NCBI GenBank assembly: GCA_016866385.1
Contig: VGMU01000004.1
Span: 1-64,000 of the forward strand
Direction: 5' to 3'
DNA: 64,000 nucleotides
Origin: Bacteroidota bacterium
GTDB lineage: Bacteria; Bacteroidota; Bacteroidia; Cytophagales; Cyclobacteriaceae
Below are positions 15,937 to 23,209 of the stretch, in pieces. How positions within the stretch are numbered: position 1 is the first letter of the stretch; each line of letters opens with the position of its first letter. Made by a program: the position numbers and the translations under genes. The notes beneath the pieces are model-generated. The model saw only the letters and a list, made by a program, of their open reading frames with translations, searched no databases and had not been told where the DNA came from.

Positions 15937-18150
15937 CTAAAGGTTCAGCCAATAATTGAGTTTAAATACCAGAGAACGCTGTTTGGGAAGAAAACTTTCG
16001 GGGAAGTAGTTGTCCGTGTACACCAAGAAAAAGTCCGAAACGGGGGCATAGCGCCATTGCAAGCGGGTATTGATATTCAGATTGTCGATTTGACTATTGT
16101 ACTGCACAAAGGTAGTCCAAAACAAAGACTTGGTGAAGGTCAAGTCAAATCGTGGACCGACCAAAACCAAATCTGCATTACGCTGGGGATAGGGCAAGCG
16201 GATTCTTGCGTAGTTGAAATTCATGGAAATATTGGCCAAATACCCTAGGCGCACTCCAGTTTGAGACGTGATGCGCTGAATATTACCCGTAAAATATTCC
16301 CCAAACTCTCCTATCATTCCAAAATTGATCTGTTTTCTTGGATTGGTACGAAACTCCACTAAAAAATTTTGGTAGGAATAATCTGTTCCTGCTGCCAAGG
16401 ATTCACCCCCAGATCGGGTGGGATCAAAATTGGAAAATAAATACACATAACGGTTTCGCTGGGTGATTTCTAATTCTGCCAAGGAATTGAATCGAATCAG
16501 GTATCCAAAATTGATATCTCGATCGGTAGTTCCCAAGGTTTCGTTCCACAATCCTTCAAATTCGACTTTTGGACCATGTCGATTGATGAATTTGGACTTG
16601 GGATAAAATAGGTAAGTAAGGTCTGGGTTGATGCGTTTGAAGTCCGATCGAGGGACAAAACCCACTTCAGGGTTGTAGGATTTTCCCACATCTTGGACGC
16701 TAAAGGTCCAATTCCAGTGTAGGTCATTGTACAAGAGGTAAGCATTGAAGGAATAGGGCTTATCTACTTTTTCGGATTCAAAGGTACGGTGGTAAAATAC
16801 CTTTCCTGTCCATTTTCCATTGGCAGAGTTGAGGTTGTAATCGACTCCCAACAAGCGATTGTATGCCGTCGGATCAAACAGTTGCTGGTACTCGTCTAGG
16901 GCCAAGGATTCTTTGTTGACATAGATCAAGCCAATGTTGGAACGCTCAAACACCTTCCGTTGGAGTGCGAGTACGGTAAAATTTTTGCCTACAATGCCCG
17001 CAGCATCGTCCGAAGCAGTTTGCATATTCATGGCTCCTACTCGCCAGTTCTCGTTCAATTTTCCACTCAGTCGAGCCCCATAAATGATTTTACTTTGCAC
17101 ATTTTGGCCCGTAGCGGAGTCGATGTCCACCCCGATTCTTCTAGAGAAGAAAGGTCGGGATCGAGGCTGCCCAAAACTGTCAAATAGGTCGCCATTTTCA
17201 AGGAAAAATTGTCTCCTTTCGGGAAAGAATATTTCGAATCGGTCTAGATTCGTCACCTGCTGATCCACTTCCACCTGCGAAAAATCTGGGTTGAAGGTCA
17301 AGTCCAGGTTCATGGCTGGTCCGATGCCGATTTTGGCATCGCCGCCGATAGCAGGTCTAAGGGGTTCGCTGCTATTTTCAAGAAAGTTTCTAGACGCTCG
17401 TCCCGCTACATAGGGGATGAGGGAGATGTTGGCCCCTTTTTTCTGCAAGGGTTCTTCAAACACTAATTTGCGAAGAAAGGCCGTGGAAATGATGGAAATA
17501 TTTCTAGGGATAGGCGCCCAGGTAGAGCGCTCACCGGTATGGCTATCCACTCGGTAAAAGTTGACATTCCAATTTTCAGTTCCCTCTTTAAATCGTAGGG
17601 TAGAAAGTGGAATAATTGCTTCTACTTGCCACTGATTATCCAAAATCTTTGCCTCAGAATACCATTTGTTGTCCCAAGCCTGATTGAGGTCGTCAGGACG
17701 AGAGCCCCCATTAGCTAGCAAAGCTTCCCGTTGCACCCCATAAGGGTTTACCCCAAAATGGAAGGCATTGGTACGGTCATTGAAGGTGTCAAAAACGAAA
17801 GTAATCCCATCGTTTTGTTCTCCTCGGTAATCCCTTCGCAAAGAAGTAGACACGTATTTCCGTGGCCCAGTATTTTCCATGATGGCCGCCAAATAGAGGT
17901 TGGTGTCATCAAAAGCAACTTTCACCCGGGTGGGAATTTTACTCTTGGTGGTGTCAGATGGGAAATACTGCATAAAATTGCCATTCCATCCTTCGGCATC
18001 CTTCCAGATGGCTTCATCTAAAATACCGTCCAAGGTGATGGGTTCTTTCAGTTTAAATGCATAGGCATTCTGTTGAGCAGGGGCTTGTGCTTGTGCTTGA
18101 AAAAAACTGCTTACTCCTACTAGGATAAAAAAGAATAAAAAACGTTTCAT
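15937..18150 (-). CDS. Exported DUF5916 protein with N-terminal CBM9-like domain
   Basis: The ATG at 18150 gives a signal peptide (MKRFLFFFILVGVSSFFQAQAQ); a start 24 codons upstream would bury it. The 737-residue protein has a carbohydrate-binding-module-9-like beta-sandwich at about 25-210 (ITLDGILDEAIWKDAEGW, VAFDDTNLYLAA). A long beta-strand-rich DUF5916 region follows, with NPDFSQVEVDQQVTNLDRFEIFFPERRQFFLEN. The C-terminus ends in alternating aromatic strands, like an outer-membrane barrel. The function is unknown. Such proteins are common in Bacteroidota and may bind or take up oligosaccharides or peptides. Confidence 0.82.
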   Translation of the reverse strand: MKRFLFFFILVGVSSFFQAQAQAPAQQNAYAFKLKEPITLDGILDEAIWKDAEGWNGNFMQYFPSDTTKSKIPTRVKVAFDDTNLYLAAIMENTGPRKYVSTSLRRDYRGEQNDGITFVFDTFNDRTNAFHFGVNPYGVQREALLANGGSRPDDLNQAWDNKWYSEAKILDNQWQVEAIIPLSTLRFKEGTENWNVNFYRVDSHTGERSTWAPIPRNISIISTAFLRKLVFEEPLQKKGANISLIPYVAGRASRNFLENSSEPLRPAIGGDAKIGIGPAMNLDLTFNPDFSQVEVDQQVTNLDRFEIFFPERRQFFLENGDLFDSFGQPRSRPFFSRRIGVDIDSATGQNVQSKIIYGARLSGKLNENWRVGAMNMQTASDDAAGIVGKNFTVLALQRKVFERSNIGLIYVNKESLALDEYQQLFDPTAYNRLLGVDYNLNSANGKWTGKVFYHRTFESEKVDKPYSFNAYLLYNDLHWNWTFSVQDVGKSYNPEVGFVPRSDFKRINPDLTYLFYPKSKFINRHGPKVEFEGLWNETLGTTDRDINFGYLIRFNSLAELEITQRNRYVYLFSNFDPTRSGGESLAAGTDYSYQNFLVEFRTNPRKQINFGMIGEFGEYFTGNIQRITSQTGVRLGYLANISMNFNYARIRLPYPQRNADLVLVGPRFDLTFTKSLFWTTFVQYNSQIDNLNINTRLQWRYAPVSDFFLVYTDNYFPESFLPKQRSLVFKLNYWLNL

Positions 18151-18287
18151 AATGGATTTTCCGAGGGTACAAAGATAAGGCTTTTGCCTTGGGAGGGTCC
18201 TTGGATTTTTACCAATGGTCAAGTGGACCCTTTCAATGGGGAAATTAGTTTCAAATGCTCAGCCTTGGCTTTTGAAAAAACCCGATT

Positions 18288-19133
18288 CTAAATTGTCCCC
18301 ACCCCGTTCTGAAGCGTGCCAATGACTTCCATGTTGATGGTCACGGAATCCCCTTTTGCCAAGGAAAAATCATCGGGCACAATACCGGTTCCTGTCATCA
18401 GAAAACAGCCATTTGGAAAGGAATTGGCTCGGAAAAGCCATTGGGCTAGTTCTTCTGGGCTTCGCTTCAATTGCGCCAAGGTGGTTTCCCCCGAAGCGGC
18501 CAGTCTCCCCTGCCGATGCACCTCCAAACTGATCTTGGTGGAAGCGGGCAGTGGTTCTTCTTGAATCAATAGGCAAGGCCCGAGAGAAGCGCAGCCCTGG
18601 TACACTTTGGCTTGAGGAAGGTAGAGGGGATTTTCCCCTTCGATGCTGCGGCTGCTCATGTCGTTGCCGATGGTGTATCCTTGAATTTTTCCCGATGGGG
18701 AAAGCAACAGTGTCAGCTCGGGCTCGGGCACATCCCAACTGGAGTCGGTACGGATCTTGACTAATTCTCCAGGATTGGATACCCGGCTGGCAGTGGCTTT
18801 GAAGAAGAGCTCGGGACGCTCGGCCACGTAGACTTTGTCGTAAAAGGTAGCTCCACCGGCATCACTGGATTCCTCCATTCGAGCGGTCCTACTCCGAAAA
18901 TAAGTCACCCCCGCAGCCCAAACTTCCTGAGTTCCCATGGGGGCGAGCAGCCCTTCCCCGATGCACTCTTTCGCTTTTTCGAGACTTATTTTTTCCCAAT
19001 GACTGGCCTCCGAAGCCAGCAATTTGGGGAGCTGCTCCCTGCCGAGCAACTGGTCCCAATCGAGTTCAGGGCCTAAATAATGGCTGTCGTTTAGTTCCAA
19101 AAGTGTTCCTGAAATCAATTTGTACAATCGCAT
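18288..19133 (-). CDS. Fumarylacetoacetate hydrolase (FAH) family protein
   Basis: 281 residues. The FAH C-terminal domain is visible with metal ligands in PEPELTLL (two Glu) and GNDMSSRSIEG (Asp), plus the closing GTGIVPDDFSLAKGD and GTLQNGVG. The family acts on C-C bonds of 2-keto or acylpyruvate-type acids (for example ring-cleavage products, fumarylpyruvate, or 2-keto-3-deoxy sugar acid dehydration). The exact substrate cannot be read from the sequence. It is divergent from the TPP riboswitch transcript. Confidence 0.85.
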   Translation of the reverse strand: MRLYKLISGTLLELNDSHYLGPELDWDQLLGREQLPKLLASEASHWEKISLEKAKECIGEGLLAPMGTQEVWAAGVTYFRSRTARMEESSDAGGATFYDKVYVAERPELFFKATASRVSNPGELVKIRTDSSWDVPEPELTLLLSPSGKIQGYTIGNDMSSRSIEGENPLYLPQAKVYQGCASLGPCLLIQEEPLPASTKISLEVHRQGRLAASGETTLAQLKRSPEELAQWLFRANSFPNGCFLMTGTGIVPDDFSLAKGDSVTINMEVIGTLQNGVGTI

Positions 19134-19191
19134 CGTAAAGTGGTTTGAGGTGGATGCTTCAAGTTAAAAAAAAGTAAGGAAGTACAGGCTT

Positions 19192-19221
19192 TTGGAAAAA
19201 AACTTTTCCCCCCTAACTTTG
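19192..19221 (+). promoter_or_regulatory. Bacteroidota-type sigma-A promoter for the TPP-controlled receptor
   Basis: TTG at 19192-19194, then exactly 19 bp, then TAACTTTG at 19214-19221. This matches the -33 TTG / -7 TAnnTTTG pattern of Bacteroidota. Transcription would start just before the riboswitch aptamer, which begins near 19230. Confidence 0.75.
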
Positions 19222-19229
19222 TTTTCAGA

Positions 19230-19312
19230 TCATAAGGGGTGCCTTAATACAACGGGCTGAGATCATACCCATATTACCTGATCCGGGTAATGCCGGCGAA
19301 GGGAAATGAGCA
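19230..19312 (+). ncRNA. TPP (thiamin pyrophosphate) riboswitch, THI element
   Basis: The conserved thi-box elements appear in order: AAGGGGTGCC (19234-19243), CGGGCTGAGATCATACCC (19253-19270), ACCTGATCCGGGTAATGCC (19276-19294) and GGCGAAGGGAA (19295-19305). CTGAGA contacts the pyrimidine part of TPP, and ACCTGATC with GGTAATGCCGGCGAAGGGA forms the other helix arm. It sits directly downstream of a good promoter and about 140 nt before the TonB receptor ATG. TPP would repress that gene. The 3' flank holds mutually exclusive hairpins that could mask the ribosome site. Confidence 0.95.
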
Positions 19313-19447
19313 TGCGAAGTAAAAACAGATTCCAATTGAGGAAGGGCTAGCCTTCTTTCCGAAGTGTTTTTGCCTCGCAACCGGGTAAACAATCAAGGAA
19401 AACCTCCCCTGGGTTTTCTCCTGTTTCACTCAAAAACCCGAAAGGGA
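19313..19447 (+). promoter_or_regulatory. Candidate riboswitch expression platform with competing hairpins
   Basis: TGCGAAGTAAAAACA (19313-19327) pairs with TGTTTTTGCCTCGCA (19365-19379), 14 of 15 positions counting one G-U. GAAAACC (19398-19404) can pair with GGTTTTC (19412-19418). The same GGGTTTT (19411-19417) can instead pair with AAAACCC (19433-19439), next to the ribosome site AGGGAG just before the ATG at 19454. No U-run follows any stem, so control of translation initiation is more likely than termination. Confidence 0.5.
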
Positions 19448-19453
19448 GAAATT

Positions 19454-21841
19454 ATGAAAAAGTTAGTTCTTCTAGGACTGTACGTACTGTTCAGTCTACC
19501 TACTTGGGCACAATCCAGCCTAAGCGGGAGAATTTACGATGCCAAAACCGCCGCTCCTTTGGTAGGCGCATCTATTTGGATCGAAAGTTTGGGAAAAGGT
19601 ACCGTCACAGATACGGATGGGAATTTTACATTGGCACGAGTGCCCAATGGAAAGCAGGAAATCCGAGTTTCCTACGTGGGCTATGAAACCGTACGCAAGG
19701 CAGTGGAACTTCCTCTGTCAGCCTCCCTGGAACTAGGCTTGGTGTCCAAGGATTTCTTGAGCGAGGAATTTATTGTGTCCGCTACCCGCGCTTCCGAAAG
19801 TACGCCGACTACCTACACTACGGTGGATAAGTCGGAACTTGCCAAGCGAAATTTGGGGCAGGACATTCCTATCCTCCTCAACTTTTCCCCCTCCGTAGTC
19901 AGCCACTCCGACGCAGGAGCTGGGGTGGGCTACACGGGAATCCGTATCCGAGGCACCGACCAAACCCGCATCAATGCCACCATCAACGGCATTCCACTCA
20001 ACGATGCGGAGTCGCATGGGGTCTTTTGGGTGAATATGCCGGACTTTGCCTCCTCGGTGGACAATATCCAGATCCAACGTGGGGTGGGGACCTCTACCAA
20101 CGGCGCCGCTACTTTTGGTGCCAGCCTCAACTTTCAGACGGACACCCGACGCAACGAGGCCTATGCCGAAATTGACAATGGATTCGGCTCTTTCAACACC
20201 TGGAGACATACCGTCAAAGCGGGAACAGGCCTGCTCAACAACCGCTTTGCGTTTGATGCACGTCTGTCCAAGATTACTTCAGACGGTTTTGTGGATCGGG
20301 CCTTTTCAGACCTAGGCAGCTGGTTTGTGTCGGGAGGATACTACGGAGAAAAGAGCGTCATTAAATTGATCGCTTTTTCTGGAAAAGAACAAACCTACCA
20401 AAGTTGGGCAGGGCTTCCCGAAAGCAAGTTGAAGACCGATCGAACCTTTAATTCCTACACCTACGATAACGAAACGGACAATTACCAGCAAGATCATTAC
20501 CAGTTGATTTACACAGGAAAAGTGGGTTCCAACTGGAAGACCAACCTGGCACTGCATTACACCTACGGACGTGGTTACTACGAGCAGTTTCGAGAAAATG
20601 ATAAACTTTCCCGTTACAATTTACCCCATGTGGTGATTGGCAGTCAGGTGATTTCTCGTACCGATATCATTCGCCGTCGCTGGCTGGACAATGATTTTTA
20701 CGGGTTTGTAGGGTCGGTAAATTACATTTCTACCGATGGCAAACTCGATTGGATCATCGGGGGAGGTGCCAATCGTTACGATGGAGGACACTTTGGAGAG
20801 GTCATTTGGGCGAGAATTGCCGGGGCAACCAACATTCGTGATCGCTACTACGACAACAACGCCGTGAAGGACGACCGAAACATGTACACCAAAGCCACCT
20901 ACGAGATCGAGCCTGGGCTGAATCTATTTGGAGATTTGCAGTTGCGCGGCATCTCCTACTCCTTCTATGGAGTGAACGACGACTTACGTATCGTGGATGG
21001 TCAGGCAAACTATACATTTTTCAACCCGAAGTTTGGCTTCTCCTACGAGAAAGCAAAGCAAACCTGGTATGCGAGCTATGCCGTGGCCAACCGGGAACCG
21101 ACCCGCTCGGACTTCACCGACAATCCAATTACCGAAGTGCCCAGACCCGAGCGCCTCAACAATGTGGAGGCGGGTGTACGAACCAAATCGGGTAACTTCA
21201 GCTACAATGCCAACTTCTACTACATGGGTTACAAAGACCAGTTGATCCTGACGGGACAGATCAATGACGTGGGGGCCTATATCCGAGAAAATGTGGCATC
21301 TTCCTACCGTGCAGGGATGGAATTGGATGGAGCCTACCTCCTTTCCAAGACCTGGACCTTGGGGGGTAACCTCGCGCTGAGTCAAAACAAAATCCGGGAA
21401 TTTACCGAGTACATCGATGATTATAGCGTGGATGAGTTCCGACAGGAAACCAACACCTATACCGATACGGACATTGCCTTTTCTCCGAATGTGGTGAGTT
21501 CGGCGATTATCGAGTACAAGCCGAACAAAAACCTGTCCCTCAACTGGATGAGTAAGTACGTAGGCAGACAGTTTTTGGACAATACCGCCAATGAAGCTCG
21601 GTCCCTGGATGCCTTCTTTACGAATGACTTGCGAATCAGTTATTCCGCGACGCCTCGCTTCTTCAAAGGCCTGGAAGTGAATGTGTTGATCAACAATATC
21701 TTCAATGAAATGTACGAGCCCAATGGCTACACCTTCAGCTACTTTGTACCTGGAGGAAATGGCCGAGAGTTGGTGACAGAAAACTTCTTCTATCCTCAGG
21801 CCGGAACGAATTTCTTGTTGGGGGTGAAGATGAAGTTCTAA
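19454..21841 (+). CDS. TonB-dependent outer-membrane receptor, predicted thiamin-compound importer
   Basis: The ATG at 19454 follows AGGGAG and gives the signal peptide MKKLVLLGLYVLFSLPTWAQ; 795 residues. A carboxypeptidase-regulatory-like beta-sandwich lies at about 22-105 (SGRIYDAKTAAPLVGAS, TDTDGNFTL, VSYVGYETV). The plug follows (SHSDAGAGVGYTGIRIRGTDQTRI, NGIPLNDAESHG), then a 22-strand barrel ending in an aromatic C-terminus (GVKMKF). The TPP riboswitch upstream is the evidence for the substrate: thiamin or a precursor is moved across the outer membrane with TonB energy. No inner-membrane thiamin permease or kinase gene is next to it. Confidence 0.9.
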   Translation: MKKLVLLGLYVLFSLPTWAQSSLSGRIYDAKTAAPLVGASIWIESLGKGTVTDTDGNFTLARVPNGKQEIRVSYVGYETVRKAVELPLSASLELGLVSKDFLSEEFIVSATRASESTPTTYTTVDKSELAKRNLGQDIPILLNFSPSVVSHSDAGAGVGYTGIRIRGTDQTRINATINGIPLNDAESHGVFWVNMPDFASSVDNIQIQRGVGTSTNGAATFGASLNFQTDTRRNEAYAEIDNGFGSFNTWRHTVKAGTGLLNNRFAFDARLSKITSDGFVDRAFSDLGSWFVSGGYYGEKSVIKLIAFSGKEQTYQSWAGLPESKLKTDRTFNSYTYDNETDNYQQDHYQLIYTGKVGSNWKTNLALHYTYGRGYYEQFRENDKLSRYNLPHVVIGSQVISRTDIIRRRWLDNDFYGFVGSVNYISTDGKLDWIIGGGANRYDGGHFGEVIWARIAGATNIRDRYYDNNAVKDDRNMYTKATYEIEPGLNLFGDLQLRGISYSFYGVNDDLRIVDGQANYTFFNPKFGFSYEKAKQTWYASYAVANREPTRSDFTDNPITEVPRPERLNNVEAGVRTKSGNFSYNANFYYMGYKDQLILTGQINDVGAYIRENVASSYRAGMELDGAYLLSKTWTLGGNLALSQNKIREFTEYIDDYSVDEFRQETNTYTDTDIAFSPNVVSSAIIEYKPNKNLSLNWMSKYVGRQFLDNTANEARSLDAFFTNDLRISYSATPRFFKGLEVNVLINNIFNEMYEPNGYTFSYFVPGGNGRELVTENFFYPQAGTNFLLGVKMKF

Positions 21842-22039
21842 GTTTTTGTACGAGGAATGGACCAGGAAATACAATGGAGATAGCGTAGAAATAAACTCCG
21901 CTTCGCTCCGTGAAATAGCAGCTGGATAAACTATTTCACCGATCCTGCCTGCCGAAGGCTGGCAGGATCGATCTATTTCCATTCTATTTCTACCTTATTT
22001 CCACGGTATTTCAACTATTTTCTACCCTACCTGTGGTTC
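21842..22039. repeat. Structured intergenic region with nested inverted repeats
   Basis: 198 bp between convergent genes. GTGAAATAG (21910-21918) and CTATTTCAC (21931-21939) form a perfect 9-bp stem. Immediately after it, GATCCTGCC-t-GCC-gaa-GGC-t-GGCAGGATC (21941-21969) forms a larger one. GAAATA-type words recur on the left, and their complements (TATTTC) recur about every 10-15 bp on the right up to 22025. The CTGCC...GGCAG core resembles the hairpins at 1427-1546. It may act as a two-way terminator or be a REP-type element. Confidence 0.6.
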
Positions 22040-23152
22040 CTACTCCGGAAAAAGCGTCTTATCCAATCCAGGTACGATCCTCAGCGCATTTTTGTAGTAC
22101 ACCTTTTTCAAGACTTCGTCAGATAGGCCCAAACCATACATGCTCCAAAAGGCATGGTACTTTTTGTAGTAGGGGAAATACTCGTCCTCGGTTTCCAGTA
22201 CCCGGAAGTAGGTGTAAAACTCCTCCTTGTTGTAGGCATCTTTGCCGAAAAGAATGCGGTCCTGGTACTTGGTAAAAAATTCCTTGGCCCGTCGAGGCTG
22301 ACGTCCAAGTTCCGCGATGATGGCACCAATCTCGTAGTTGACATTAGGATAGCGATCCAAGTGCGCTCCAGCAGCATCCAAATCGTTGGCCATCCAACCC
22401 ATATGCGCATTGATAAAGGTGGTTTTGGGATGCTTCGCAAATACGCGGTGCTGCTCAGCGATGATTTGCTCAAAAGGTGCTGGGTCGGTAGCAGAACGGC
22501 GACGGTTCGGATGAAGCTTGAGTTCCAGCCAGCGCTCGTTGGTGGAATCCATGGGCTGCCAAAACTGGGCAGGATCGGCAGCATGGATGAGTACTGGAAT
22601 ACCGAGTTCCCCTGCCTTGGCCCATACAGGATCCAAATCGGGATGGTCCACGGGAATACGCTTGCCGGCATTATCCTTGGAGGTTAGGCCCAAACTCTTG
22701 TAAATCTTCAAGCCCACCGCTCCAGCAGCCACATCTTCTTCCAACTCCTTTACCGCCAAGGAGGACCATTCTGGTGTACCAAAACCGTTAAAATTCAAGT
22801 TGGTAAACACCATGAATCTGCCAGGGGCGTGGGTCTTAAACTCCTGCATCATGCCCTTGATGTACTCTTGCTGTGCATTGCTATTGCCTTGTCCAAATCC
22901 CCGCCCACTCAGGTTGATCATGATGCCCATGTTCAATTCATCCATTTCTCCTCGAAGTTGGTCGATCTTGGATTTGTTGATCCCTCCTTGGTGGCTGTGG
23001 ATGTCGATAAAGGGAAACTTGGCCCGCGTCACCGGATGCTGGGGCACCTTGAGTGTGGAAGGAGGATTGTAGGACTCAAAACTCATTTCTTGCGCGAAAA
23101 GAGATCCTCCGCCCAGCAGCAAAGCGAAAAGAAAAAGACTAATTTTTTTCAT
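22040..23152 (-). CDS. Secreted amidohydrolase-2 family protein
   Basis: The ATG at 23152 gives a signal peptide (MKKISLFLFALLLGGGSLFAQ) and 370 residues. The amidohydrolase TIM barrel has the metal pair H52/H54 in DIHSHQGG, further histidines in LIHAADP and INAHMGW, and a late Asp in ILFGKDAYN. The family includes decarboxylases and hydrolases acting on small acids; export to the periplasm makes this one unusual among characterised members. The M14 peptidase gene lies 57 bp upstream on the same strand, so the two may share a transcript. Confidence 0.85.
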   Translation of the reverse strand: MKKISLFLFALLLGGGSLFAQEMSFESYNPPSTLKVPQHPVTRAKFPFIDIHSHQGGINKSKIDQLRGEMDELNMGIMINLSGRGFGQGNSNAQQEYIKGMMQEFKTHAPGRFMVFTNLNFNGFGTPEWSSLAVKELEEDVAAGAVGLKIYKSLGLTSKDNAGKRIPVDHPDLDPVWAKAGELGIPVLIHAADPAQFWQPMDSTNERWLELKLHPNRRRSATDPAPFEQIIAEQHRVFAKHPKTTFINAHMGWMANDLDAAGAHLDRYPNVNYEIGAIIAELGRQPRRAKEFFTKYQDRILFGKDAYNKEEFYTYFRVLETEDEYFPYYKKYHAFWSMYGLGLSDEVLKKVYYKNALRIVPGLDKTLFPE

Positions 23153-23209
23153 ACATTCTAAGAATAGCAAAAGAATAGAAAATCCCAGCATTGAGCTGGG
23201 ATTTGAAAT

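Noticed and set aside
20984-21982. Long minus-strand open frame (332 codons) opposite the end of the TonB receptor gene
   Set aside because: It is antisense to a clear receptor barrel. Its sequence has no domain, and its length comes from the codon pattern of the real gene.
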